A stretch of 64,000 bases of DNA from Filimonas lacunae (GTDB lineage: Bacteria; Bacteroidota; Bacteroidia; Chitinophagales; Chitinophagaceae), in NCBI RefSeq assembly GCF_002355595.1, contig NZ_AP017422.1:2852001-2916000 (forward strand), written 5' to 3'. The notes below the pieces were generated by a model. That model was not told the DNA's origin and ran no database searches. It was given only the letters and a program-made list of their open reading frames with translations. This document shows positions 35,146 to 43,529 of the stretch, one piece after another. The first letter of the stretch is position 1; each line of letters opens with the position of its first letter. The position numbers and the translations under genes were made by a program.

Positions 35146-35196
35146 GCCCGGTTATTGCCGGCACCACCAGGTGCCCGGCGGTAACCGGGCTTTTTT
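35146..35196 (+). terminator. Terminator after the DUF4382 gene
   Basis: GCCCGGTTA (35146-35154) pairs with TAACCGGGC (35182-35190), and an inner GC-rich stem (GCCGGCAC with GTGCCCGGC, one bulge) closes the hairpin. T6 follows. Confidence 0.85.
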
Positions 35197-35242
35197 ATGC
35201 ATTATTTCCCTTATTTTTATTCTCAACCCAATTAATGTTCCC

Positions 35243-36379
35243 ATGCTGCTTTTTAAAGAAGTGTTTAAAGACAACGATGTTACCAGTATTTCTATCTACA
35301 ATAGGGATGGCAAACTTATTTCTGAAAAGTACAAGACGGAGGAATATTCTCATACGCGGGAACTCACTTATAACGATCAGAAGAAACCAGTGAGCAACCT
35401 GTTTGTTGCGATGCATAAAACCGCTGTAGATACTGACAGGAGTGTGTTACAGGTATATGAACATACCGGCGACAGTTATCGCATCCTGTATTTTACTGCT
35501 ACCTCAAAAGCATATGCCCAGTTTACTACTGCTGGTTTTAAGGCAGCACCGGGCAGTAAATGGTACCAGGAACAGGAAAGTGCTTATATAGATGAATTCA
35601 TTACTGAAAATGGTGTACTGGTAGCGGAACATAAACATAACTGTACAGAGGGAACAAAATCTTCTATTATATACCGCTATGCTAATGGCTTGAAAACAGA
35701 GGAAACCAGTACTACGGAGGATGGTACGGTTACCGTGGTGAAATATCAATACGAAAAGGGGTTATTGCAATCTAAGATGACTTTGACCAACCAACAGTTT
35801 ACCAGTTTGTTTACCTATGTATATAAAGATGAGTTATTGATTAACGAAGAGCAAATGGGTAAGTATAATGAGGCAAACTACCCGGCTTTTACCAAAAAGT
35901 ATTTTTATAATACTCAGAAAAAAATAGAGAAAACGGAGTATTACGGATTATACGATGGTAAAATGCAGTTATATAAAATAGAGGAAACAGTTTATAAAGG
36001 TAATGTAACCACTACACAGCTTTCGCAGGTGGAGAACCTGGATTGGGTAATGGGGTATTATAACCTGGCAGCCTTGCACAACTGGTTGAGAAGCCAGGGG
36101 ATGGATGAGCTGGTGGCAATGTATAACAGCCAGTTTATAGCAAAAACAGGGATGAGTAAATTGGGCTGTACCATTAAAAAGGTGGATGCGCAAGGAAATT
36201 TGATAGAACAGGTGATGAAATTTCCTGATGAACATGCTAAACTGATGAGTAAGGTGGTTTACAGGAATGAATATAACGAAGCAAACCAACTGGATTTTAT
36301 TATCAGCTACCGGGTAAATGAGGGTGGCAAACCGGAAGAGATGGACATTAAGAAGTATTATTACTACTACGATAATTAG
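35243..36379 (+). CDS. Uncharacterised protein rich in beta-hairpin-like repeats
   Basis: The start is placed at 35243 (MLLFKEVFKDND), because the upstream extension to 35129 crosses the terminator hairpin. The 378-residue product has no signal peptide or membrane segment. The sequence is rich in Tyr, Thr, Lys and Glu with repeated motifs of the type 'YRYANGLKTEETST' and 'YKYEKGLLQSKMT', which loosely resemble YD/RHS-type or MORN-like strands. I do not recognise the family. The gene stands alone between terminators. Confidence 0.6.
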   Translation: MLLFKEVFKDNDVTSISIYNRDGKLISEKYKTEEYSHTRELTYNDQKKPVSNLFVAMHKTAVDTDRSVLQVYEHTGDSYRILYFTATSKAYAQFTTAGFKAAPGSKWYQEQESAYIDEFITENGVLVAEHKHNCTEGTKSSIIYRYANGLKTEETSTTEDGTVTVVKYQYEKGLLQSKMTLTNQQFTSLFTYVYKDELLINEEQMGKYNEANYPAFTKKYFYNTQKKIEKTEYYGLYDGKMQLYKIEETVYKGNVTTTQLSQVENLDWVMGYYNLAALHNWLRSQGMDELVAMYNSQFIAKTGMSKLGCTIKKVDAQGNLIEQVMKFPDEHAKLMSKVVYRNEYNEANQLDFIISYRVNEGGKPEEMDIKKYYYYYDN

Positions 36380-36403
36380 CCGGATATAACCGGTGTATAA
36401 TAG

Positions 36404-36438
36404 AAGAAGCTGCTTCATAAGTGAAGGCAGCTTCTTTT
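36404..36438. terminator. Terminator after the 35243-36379 gene
   Basis: A 10-bp stem (36404-36413 with 36427-36436) is extended inward by TTCA/TGAA across a bulge, with TTTT after it. Confidence 0.7.
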
Positions 36439-36460
36439 GTTTATATGAAGGGATTGTTGT

Positions 36461-36790
36461 TTACAGAATAAGAATCAGAATTAAAATAATGATTAAGATA
36501 CCTGCCAGGGAGATGTAAATGCCGCCGCCGCCCATAGCTTTTGCCTCTTTGCGCATCATCTTCATTTCCTCTTTCATGGCTTTGCGCTCTGCGGTGGTGA
36601 GTTCGCTTTTATCTGTTTTGTTTATTTCCTCCACACGCATTTTTATTTCCTCGGAACGTTGCTGCTTCTGGTCTTCCGTCATTGCGGATATGCGTTCTTT
36701 TATTTCCCTGTTACTGGGTGTAGCTGCCTGGGTTGAAAATGTGATAGAGGTGAACAGGGCCAGCGCGGGTAAGATGTGTTTGGTTTTCAT
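36461..36790 (-). CDS. Small secreted/membrane-tailed protein, paralogue A
   Basis: The 109-residue protein has a signal peptide (1-22, STQAA), a charged Lys/Glu helix with coiled-coil character (about 28-86), and a glycine hinge GGGGIYIS. It ends in a C-terminal hydrophobic run of Ile/Leu that stops at the stop codon. By hand alignment it is about 65% identical to the gene at 36932-37261, with no gaps. The hydrophobic C-terminus would anchor it in a membrane with the helix in the periplasm. Function and family are unknown. Confidence 0.7.
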   Translation of the reverse strand: MKTKHILPALALFTSITFSTQAATPSNREIKERISAMTEDQKQQRSEEIKMRVEEINKTDKSELTTAERKAMKEEMKMMRKEAKAMGGGGIYISLAGILIIILILILIL

Positions 36791-36878
36791 AGTGTATCAG
36801 ATTATATAGGTTAAGAATTACTTTACTAAAAACAAAAAGCTTTCCAAAACATGCCAAAACGTAATTTTCATGCATAAA

Positions 36879-36913
36879 AAAAGCCGGTTTACTTTCTCAG
36901 TAAACCGGCTTTT
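36879..36913. terminator. Terminator between the two paralogues
   Basis: Perfect arms 36879-36893 and 36899-36913 (15 bp) with a 5-nt loop. A and T tracts are present on both sides, so either strand can use it. Confidence 0.82.
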
Positions 36914-36931
36914 ATCTATAAAGAGGAAGGA

Positions 36932-37261
36932 TTACAATATCAATATTAAAACCAATATGATAATGATTACGCCAGCCAATGATATGTAAATGCCGCCACC
37001 ACCAATGGCTTTGGCTTCTTTGCGCATCATCTTCATTTCGGCTTTGATTTCTTTTTTTTCTGCAGTGGTAAGTTGCGACATATCCATGTTTTTAATCTCT
37101 TCCACACGCAATCTGATGGCTTCAGAACGTTGCTGTTTTTCCTCAGTATTCATGGCGCTTACACGCATTTTAATATCATGGTTACTGATGTTGGCTGCCT
37201 GGGCAGTAAAGGATAGGAGACACGCTACCAGCAGGGTAGACAGGAAATGTTTAGTTTTCAT
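36932..37261 (-). CDS. Small secreted/membrane-tailed protein, paralogue B
   Basis: It has the same architecture and exact length (109 residues) as its neighbour at 36461-36790: signal peptide, charged helix, GGGGIYIS hinge, Ile/Leu tail. The best conserved segments are [25 protein letters not shown] and the hinge, while the signal peptides differ. The gene is on the same strand and separated from its sister by a terminator, so each is its own unit. It arose by tandem duplication. Function unknown. Confidence 0.7.
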   Translation of the reverse strand: MKTKHFLSTLLVACLLSFTAQAANISNHDIKMRVSAMNTEEKQQRSEAIRLRVEEIKNMDMSQLTTAEKKEIKAEMKMMRKEAKAIGGGGIYISLAGVIIIILVLILIL

Positions 37262-37334
37262 GGTTTGTACAATTTTGTTAGTACCTGTACTTAATCAAAA
37301 AGCCGTCCAAAAAACTGCTGTACCTTGTGTTTAT

Positions 37335-37859
37335 ATGACAACACGGAATCTTAAATTGCTGAAAGGAGATATTACTAAAGTGAAGGTGGACGCTATTGTT
37401 AATGCGGCTAATTCGTCTTTATTAGGCGGTGGAGGCGTGGATGGGGCCATTCATCGTGCAGGTGGCTCAGCAATATTAGAGGAATGCAAAATGATACGGG
37501 CAAAGCAAGGGGGCTGTAAAACGGGCGAAGCAGTGATGACTACTGGTGGCAATTTGCCGGCTACATATGTGATACATACGGTTGGGCCGGTTTGGAATAA
37601 AGGGGATGTGAAGGAGGAGCAGTTGTTGGCTAATGCTTACCGGAACAGCCTGGCGTTGGCGGTAAGGAACCAGGTACACACGATTGCATTCCCTAATATC
37701 TCAACGGGTATTTATCATTTCCCCAAACAAAAAGCGGCAGAAATAGCTATTGCCACGGTGCGGGCTTTCCTGGAGCAGCAGGATGCAGTAGAGGTGACTT
37801 TTGTGTGCTTTGATGAAGAGAATTATAATATATATCAGCAGTTATTAATGCGAGAATAA
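37335..37859 (+). CDS. Macro-domain O-acetyl-ADP-ribose deacetylase-like protein
   Basis: The true start is ATG 37335 ([14 protein letters not shown]); the frame continues upstream over paralogue B and is spurious there. The 174-residue protein is a single macro domain with [27 protein letters not shown] and a late [12 protein letters not shown]. This is the MacroD/YmdB pattern, whose members remove ADP-ribose or the acetyl group from O-acetyl-ADP-ribose. The ethanolamine permease gene follows after 31 bp on the same strand, so it may be the first gene of that operon. A sirtuin, which makes O-acetyl-ADP-ribose, lies elsewhere in the window (61057-61746). Confidence 0.9.
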   Translation: MTTRNLKLLKGDITKVKVDAIVNAANSSLLGGGGVDGAIHRAGGSAILEECKMIRAKQGGCKTGEAVMTTGGNLPATYVIHTVGPVWNKGDVKEEQLLANAYRNSLALAVRNQVHTIAFPNISTGIYHFPKQKAAEIAIATVRAFLEQQDAVEVTFVCFDEENYNIYQQLLMRE

Positions 37860-37890
37860 AATATTATATTCACCTGAACACAAACATTTT

Positions 37891-39198
37891 ATGCCAACTA
37901 ACGCTTCTGAACTTCAAAAAGTGCTCAGGCCTATCCATATTTGGGCTATTGCTGTGGGGCTGGTGATATCAGGTGAATATTTCGGCTGGAACTATGGGTG
38001 GGGCACTTCTGGTACCGTAGGCTTTTTAATAGCTACCCTTATCATCACCGTACTGTATGTATGTTTCATTTTCAGTTTCACGGAGTTAACTACAGCTGTT
38101 CCGCATGCGGGTGGGCCGTTTGCCTATGCTTACCGGGCTATGGGGCCGCTGGGGGGATTGATTGCAGGGTATGCTTCGTTAATTGAGTTTTTATTTGCAG
38201 CGCCGGCTATTGCCTATGCGTTGGGTAGCTATGTACATTTTTTGTATCCTTCTGTGCCTGTTTTATATACAGCAATTGGTTGTTACATCCTGTTTACTTT
38301 CATAAACCTGCTGGGTATAAAAGAGTCGGCAGTATTTTCTGTAATAGTTACCCTGCTTGCTGTGGTGGAGCTTTTAATATACCTGGGTATTGTGGCCCCT
38401 GCTTTTAAATGGGTAAATTTTATGGCGCATGCTTTACCGGTGCAATGGAGCGGACTGTTTGCGGCTTTGCCGTTTGCCATATGGCTGTATGTGTGTATTG
38501 AAGGAGTGGCTATGGTGGCGGAAGAAGTGCGTGACATTAAAAAGGATATTCCGCGGGGATATATTTCTGGTATTTTAACGTTGACTGTGCTGGCGCTTGC
38601 AGTGATGATTTTTACCGGGGGAATTACAGACTGGAGGTTATTGTCGAATATAGATTATCCTTTACCTGAATCGATAGGTATTGTGTTGGGGAAGAATAGC
38701 AGCATTACCCGGTTGTTTGCGGGTATAGGGTTGTTTGGACTGATTGCTTCGTTTCATAGTATTATTATCAGTTATTCGCGGCAGCTGTTTGCGCTGGGCA
38801 GAAGTAATTTTTTGCCGGCTATACTGGCACGAGTACACAGTCGTTTTAAAACGCCGCACCTCGCTTTGTTTGTGGGTGGCGTATTGGGCCTGCTGGCAAT
38901 ACGATACCTGGATACTCAAAAGCTGGTGATCATTTCTACTCTGGGGGCTGTGGTAATGTATATTACCAGTATGATCAGCCTTTTTGTGCTTCGGGTAAAG
39001 GAGCCGGAATTGCACCGGCCTTTTACAGCGCCGTTGTATCCGTTTATGCCAGCTGTTGCTTTAGTGTTGTCGCTGGTATGCTGTGTAACCATTTGCTGGT
39101 TTTATCCTATGTTAAGTGCTTTGTTTTTTATAGGGCTGGTAATTGTAACAGCCTTGTTTTATCTTACAGGTCGTCATCGTATTCCTTCTATTGTATGA
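37891..39198 (+). CDS. eat: Ethanolamine permease (APC superfamily)
   Basis: The 435-residue protein has about twelve hydrophobic segments. The early WAIAVGLVISGEYFGWNYGW and the PHAGGPFAYAYRAMGPLGG block are typical of the Eat subgroup of amino-acid/polyamine/organocation transporters. Its stop codon overlaps the eutB start (ATGA), which ties it to ethanolamine ammonia-lyase and supports the substrate. It is expected to import ethanolamine across the inner membrane. Confidence 0.92.
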   Translation: MPTNASELQKVLRPIHIWAIAVGLVISGEYFGWNYGWGTSGTVGFLIATLIITVLYVCFIFSFTELTTAVPHAGGPFAYAYRAMGPLGGLIAGYASLIEFLFAAPAIAYALGSYVHFLYPSVPVLYTAIGCYILFTFINLLGIKESAVFSVIVTLLAVVELLIYLGIVAPAFKWVNFMAHALPVQWSGLFAALPFAIWLYVCIEGVAMVAEEVRDIKKDIPRGYISGILTLTVLALAVMIFTGGITDWRLLSNIDYPLPESIGIVLGKNSSITRLFAGIGLFGLIASFHSIIISYSRQLFALGRSNFLPAILARVHSRFKTPHLALFVGGVLGLLAIRYLDTQKLVIISTLGAVVMYITSMISLFVLRVKEPELHRPFTAPLYPFMPAVALVLSLVCCVTICWFYPMLSALFFIGLVIVTALFYLTGRHRIPSIV

Positions 39199-40571
39199 GT
39201 TATAGTTGTACCATAAAACAGCATACTTACCGGTTTCCCAGTCTTACTGTTTTACTGGCTAAAGCCACGCCTTACCGTTCGGGCGATGCACTGGCAGGTG
39301 TTGCAGCAGAGAGTTATGAGGAGCGGGTAGCGGCCCAGATGGCATTGGCAGATGTGCCTTTGAAAGTGTTTTTGCAGGAAGTGCTGGTGCCTTATGAGAA
39401 AGATGAAATTACGCGGTTGATTATAGATACGCACCATGTGGCTGCTTTTGCTATGGTTAGTCACCTTACTGTAGGTGAATTGCGAGATTGGTTGTTGAGT
39501 GACCAGGCTTCTACTGTTGTTTTGCAGCAGCTGGCTCCGGGGCTTACTCCTGAAATGGTGGCTGCTGTAAGTAAACTGATGCGCAATCAGGATTTGATCA
39601 GTGTGGCTAAAAAGTGTGAAGTGGTAACACGTTTTCGTAATACCATTGGTTTGAAGGGGCATCTGGCAGTGCGGTTACAGCCTAATGATCCCTCGGATAG
39701 CCTGACTGGTATTGCTGCCGGTATAATTGACGGTTTACTATATGGCAGTGGAGATGCGGTGATTGGAATTAACCCGGCTACCGACAGTCCGGATATTACC
39801 GCTGCCTTGCTTAACATGCTGGATCAGCTGCGTTTGCGCTTTGATATACCTACACAGAGTTGTGTATTATGCCATATTACTACCACTATAGAAATGGTGA
39901 AACGGAATATGCCGGTTGACCTGGCTTTTCAATCTATTGGTGGAACGGAAAAAACAAATGCCAGCTTTGGGGTAAACCTGGGGGTATTGCAAGAAGGGTA
40001 TGAAGCTACGCTCTCGCTGCAAAGAGGAACCATCGGTAATCAAGTGATGTATTTTGAAACGGGCCAGGGGAGTGCGTTGTCGGCCAATGCTCATGAAGGC
40101 ATGGATCAGCAAACATGTGAAGCAAGGGCCTATGCTGTAGCCAGACATTTCAATCCCTTTTTGGTGAATACGGTGGTAGGATTTATTGGTCCGGAGTATT
40201 TGTTTGATGGCAAACAGATTATCCGCGCAGCTCTGGAAGATCATTTTTGTGGCAAGCTGCTGGGGTTGCCCATGGGGGTAGATGTTTGTTATACGAATCA
40301 TGCCGAGGCTGATCAGGATGATATGGATAATTTACTTACCCTGTTAGGGGTAGCGGGTTGTAATTATATTATGGGCATACCGGGTGCAGATGATGTGATG
40401 TTGAATTATCAGTCGACCTCCTTTCATGATGCATTATATATCAGGAGGGTGCTGGGGCTGCAGCCAGCTCCGGAATTTGCGCAGTGGTTGCTGCAGCAGG
40501 GTATTATGGATGAAAGAGGGAATATGTTACCTGTGCCTGCAGGGCATCGTTTGCTCCAGGGAATAAAATAA
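39195..40571 (+). CDS. eutB: Ethanolamine ammonia-lyase large subunit
   Basis: Adenosylcobalamin-dependent conversion of ethanolamine to acetaldehyde and ammonia; this subunit holds the active-site barrel. The start is ATG 39195 (MSYSCTIKQHTYRFPSL), overlapping the permease stop by 4 bp; the longer frame from 39078 runs inside eat. The 458-residue length is normal. Family blocks include YRSGDALAGVAA, RLQPNDPSDS, GINPATDS, FQSIGGTEKTNASFG and YFETGQGSALSANAH. eutC follows after 8 bp. Confidence 0.95.
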   Translation: MSYSCTIKQHTYRFPSLTVLLAKATPYRSGDALAGVAAESYEERVAAQMALADVPLKVFLQEVLVPYEKDEITRLIIDTHHVAAFAMVSHLTVGELRDWLLSDQASTVVLQQLAPGLTPEMVAAVSKLMRNQDLISVAKKCEVVTRFRNTIGLKGHLAVRLQPNDPSDSLTGIAAGIIDGLLYGSGDAVIGINPATDSPDITAALLNMLDQLRLRFDIPTQSCVLCHITTTIEMVKRNMPVDLAFQSIGGTEKTNASFGVNLGVLQEGYEATLSLQRGTIGNQVMYFETGQGSALSANAHEGMDQQTCEARAYAVARHFNPFLVNTVVGFIGPEYLFDGKQIIRAALEDHFCGKLLGLPMGVDVCYTNHAEADQDDMDNLLTLLGVAGCNYIMGIPGADDVMLNYQSTSFHDALYIRRVLGLQPAPEFAQWLLQQGIMDERGNMLPVPAGHRLLQGIK

Positions 40572-40579
40572 AGCACGGA

Positions 40580-41347
40580 ATGGAAAAGTATACTCAGCCT
40601 ATATGGGAAGATGCCTGGACGGCTTTACGTGCTTACACGAATGCACGTATTGCATTGGGCAGAACGGGAACGGCAATACCGTTGAAAGAAAACCTGTCTT
40701 TCCGGTTGGCGCATGCACATGCCCGTGATGCGGTATATGCCGCTTTGGATATAGAAAACCTGAAGGAAGCATTAGATGTTTTGTCTTTACCGGTGGTGGA
40801 GTTGCAAAGCCAGGCTATGCAACGGCAGCAGTATCTCCAAAGACCCGATTTAGGGCGCAAGTTATCAGCAGACTCTGTTGGTAGTTTACAACAACAGGCG
40901 AATAGCCCTGCACATATTGCTATTATACTGGCAGATGGATTGTCGGCATTGGCTGTGCAGGCGCATGCCAGTAAATTACTACAGCAGTTGGTGCCTTTGT
41001 TGCAAGCCAGTGGATTTAGTTTTACTTCTATAGCCATTGTGCAGCAGGCCCGGGTGGCCATTGGGGATGAAACGGCTGCACTATTGCAGGCGCAGCTGTC
41101 TTTGATGTTAATTGGTGAAAGGCCGGGATTAAGTTCGGCGGATAGCCTGGGAGCCTATATTACTTTTGCCCCCAGGCCAGGCCTTACAGATGAAAGTCGT
41201 AATTGTGTATCTAATATCCGGCCTGAAGGTTTACCTTACCAGCAGGCTGCTTTCAGGATACATTATCTTATTCAGCAAGCTTTTGCATTACAGTTGTCGG
41301 GCGTGCAGCTGAAAGATGACTCTTTATCGCAATTACCCGGTACGTAG
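40580..41347 (+). CDS. eutC: Ethanolamine ammonia-lyase small subunit
   Basis: The 255-residue subunit helps bind cobalamin. It starts with WEDAWTALRAYTNARIALGR, and has RLAHAHARDAVYAAL, SADGLSALAV-type block ILADGLSALAVQAHA and GERPGLSSADSLGAYITFAP. No EutA reactivase, aldehyde dehydrogenase or shell protein follows. The gene ends 9 bp from the convergent end of egtD with no terminator between them, so the two operons' transcripts may overlap. Confidence 0.95.
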   Translation: MEKYTQPIWEDAWTALRAYTNARIALGRTGTAIPLKENLSFRLAHAHARDAVYAALDIENLKEALDVLSLPVVELQSQAMQRQQYLQRPDLGRKLSADSVGSLQQQANSPAHIAIILADGLSALAVQAHASKLLQQLVPLLQASGFSFTSIAIVQQARVAIGDETAALLQAQLSLMLIGERPGLSSADSLGAYITFAPRPGLTDESRNCVSNIRPEGLPYQQAAFRIHYLIQQAFALQLSGVQLKDDSLSQLPGT

Positions 41348-41356
41348 CAGGAGTCT

Positions 41357-42355
41357 TTACACCTGCCATAGATGATCAGCAAACCAGCCTTTACTGTCAG
41401 TGAATTCACACATGTTGGTAAAACCGGATTCGCTGGCCAGGAAATGGATTTCGCTGGTGCTATACTTTTGTGCTATTTCCATATATATAGGCTCGTCTTT
41501 GTTCAGCAGAAAACTTACCTCATTATTAATGCTTACTTCCTGTGCAACCTTACTTATCAGGTAGCTTTTACAAGCGCCTGTGGAGGGATCGTAACAGGGG
41601 TAATGTTCAAACTGGTTGATGGCAAAGTTGCCTTTCAGTTCGCGGTTGATGCGGTGTAATAAATTGAGGTTAAAGGCACGGGTAAAACCTTGTTTGTCGT
41701 TATAGGCATCCAAAATGATCATCGGATGCTTCTTTAAATCAAAACCTATTAATATCAGGTCGCCGGGATTTAACTGGCTGTTGAGCTCGGTACAGAATTG
41801 TGTCGCGGCTTCCGGCTCAAAGTTGCCTATGTTACCTCCTAAAAACAGTACAACCTTCGGCTTTTTAGATAAGGCGGTGGCTTGTTTCAGCATGTTCATA
41901 TAATCGCCATGCAGTCCGTGCATGGAAAGTCCGGGAATACTTTTGGGCAGCTGTTGTTCCAGTTCCAGGAGTATGTTACCGGAAATGTCTACCGGGTAGT
42001 AAGTGAACGATACGTTTTGGTTCACCATTTCCTGTAATAAGTATTTGGATTTGCTGGCGTCTCCTGCTCCTAATTCTATTACGTCATACTCAGGCGGCAG
42101 TAATTCGCTGATAGCATGCACAATGTGGCTGCGTTTGTTCATGAAAATGTCCATTTCGCAGTTGGTAGGATAATATTCGGAACATTGCATAATCTGTTGA
42201 AACAGTGCATCGCCCGCAGCATCATAAAAATACTTTGAGTCCAGATGTTTGTGATAACAACTAAGTCCTGTAACCACATCATCAAAAAATTGCTCACGAA
42301 AAGTAAGCGTACGCTCCAGTCCTTGTGGCGCATTCCCTGAGGTGTTGATTTGCAT
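41357..42355 (-). CDS. egtD: L-histidine N-alpha-methyltransferase
   Basis: SAM-dependent trimethylation of histidine to hercynine, the first step of ergothioneine synthesis. The 332-residue length is close to the mycobacterial enzyme. The N-terminal family block is KYFYDAAGDALFQQI followed by SEYYPTNCE, and the SAM site is IELGAGDASKSK (93-104). It is the last gene of a four-gene minus-strand operon, 21 bp after egtB. An EgtB partner next door makes ergothioneine rather than free hercynine the likely end product, although a C-S lyase (EgtE) is not in the window. Confidence 0.93.
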   Translation of the reverse strand: MQINTSGNAPQGLERTLTFREQFFDDVVTGLSCYHKHLDSKYFYDAAGDALFQQIMQCSEYYPTNCEMDIFMNKRSHIVHAISELLPPEYDVIELGAGDASKSKYLLQEMVNQNVSFTYYPVDISGNILLELEQQLPKSIPGLSMHGLHGDYMNMLKQATALSKKPKVVLFLGGNIGNFEPEAATQFCTELNSQLNPGDLILIGFDLKKHPMIILDAYNDKQGFTRAFNLNLLHRINRELKGNFAINQFEHYPCYDPSTGACKSYLISKVAQEVSINNEVSFLLNKDEPIYMEIAQKYSTSEIHFLASESGFTNMCEFTDSKGWFADHLWQV

Positions 42356-42376
42356 AGCGTCGGTTTTTAAAGTGTA

Positions 42377-43522
42377 TTATTGGGCAAGCCTTACGCCGGT
42401 AAACTGCCAGCGCAGGTGTGGATGAAAAAAGTTTCTGTAGGTGATACGGCTGTGTCCGGGTGGAGTTACATCAGAACTTCCACGCAGTACCATCTGATTT
42501 ACCATAAATTTTCCGTTATACTCTCCGATGGCTCCCGGCGCTTTTACAAAACCCGGATAGGGCAGGTAAGCGCTTTCGGTCCATTCCCATCGACGGCCCC
42601 AATTAAATTGAGTGGCAGCTATTTCCCATTCAAACTCGGTAGGTAATCGCATACCTTTCCAGGCTGCATAGGCAGCTGCTTCGTAGTAACTGATATGTAC
42701 TACCGGCTCGTGTGCATGTAAAGGTTGCAAACCTTGCCAGGTATAGTATTGCCATTCGCCATCCAGCCAATGCCAGTACATGGGGGCTTTTACCTGGTTT
42801 TTCTGTACCCAATCCCAGCCTTCTGAATGCCAGTACCGAAAATCCTGGTAACCTCCACTCTCAATAAAAGCGAGAAAGTCGGCATTGGTTTCAGGCCCTG
42901 ATAAAATAGTAAAGTCCTGTAGGTATACTTTATGGCGGCCTAGTTCATTGTCAAAAGAGAAGCCTTCTCCTGTGTGGCCGATTTCGTAAATACCGGCTTT
43001 GATGGAGATGGGCTCTTTGGTATTATTTATACTGGCTAATTGTGGGCCTTCGCCGTAGGCAGGCATTAATGGATTATGGCCCAGTATGTATTTAATATCA
43101 GTATATAAGAGTTCCTGATGTTGTTCTTCATGGTTCAGACCCAGCAGCACCAGTTGGGTTAATTCGGGCGATAGCTCATAGGTAAGCCACTGCTCCATGG
43201 CGGCATCTACGTATTCGCGGTAGCTATAAATATCAGATACGGAAGGACGGCTTAAATTGCCCCGGTCTGTTCGGATGACTCTTTTGCCTACCGATTCGTA
43301 ATAGCTGTTGAACACGAAGTTGTAGTCTGCATCAAATACCTGGTAGCCTTCGCAATGGGGCATCAGCAGAAATGTTTCAAAAAACCAGGTGGTATGGCCC
43401 AGGTGCCATTTGGGGGGACTTACATCTACCACGGGTTGCACCACATAATCTTCTGTTTTGAGGGGCCTGCAAATAAAGGCAGACCGATCCCTCACCTTTT
43501 TGTACTCGTTTAGCAATTGCAT
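42377..43522 (-). CDS. egtB: Sulfoxide synthase of ergothioneine biosynthesis
   Basis: This non-haem iron enzyme joins hercynine to a cysteine-containing thiol with oxygen. The 381-residue protein has a DinB-like N-terminal bundle with the iron ligands His43 (LGHTTW) and His131/His135 (HEEQHQE), and an FGE-sulfatase C-terminal domain (GMRLPTEFEWEIAA ... WEWTESAYLPYPGF ... RITYRNFFHP). No egtA (gamma-glutamylcysteine) or egtC gene is present nearby, which fits but does not prove the cysteine-using EgtB type. It lies 7 bp after the transporter fusion gene. Confidence 0.93.
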   Translation of the reverse strand: MQLLNEYKKVRDRSAFICRPLKTEDYVVQPVVDVSPPKWHLGHTTWFFETFLLMPHCEGYQVFDADYNFVFNSYYESVGKRVIRTDRGNLSRPSVSDIYSYREYVDAAMEQWLTYELSPELTQLVLLGLNHEEQHQELLYTDIKYILGHNPLMPAYGEGPQLASINNTKEPISIKAGIYEIGHTGEGFSFDNELGRHKVYLQDFTILSGPETNADFLAFIESGGYQDFRYWHSEGWDWVQKNQVKAPMYWHWLDGEWQYYTWQGLQPLHAHEPVVHISYYEAAAYAAWKGMRLPTEFEWEIAATQFNWGRRWEWTESAYLPYPGFVKAPGAIGEYNGKFMVNQMVLRGSSDVTPPGHSRITYRNFFHPHLRWQFTGVRLAQ

Positions 43523-43529
43523 AGGTCTA

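Noticed and set aside
35129-35242. Extension of the 35243-36379 gene
   Set aside because: It passes through a strong terminator hairpin of the previous gene.
36990-37334. Long N-terminal extension of the macro-domain gene
   Set aside because: It is antisense to paralogue B and unlike any macro-domain protein; the domain starts at 37335.
39078-39194. Upstream extension of eutB
   Set aside because: It runs inside the permease gene in another frame; the true start overlaps the permease stop at 39195.
37335-41347. Possible bacterial microcompartment locus
   Set aside because: No shell protein, EutA, EutD/E or targeting-peptide genes are present; only permease and EutBC.
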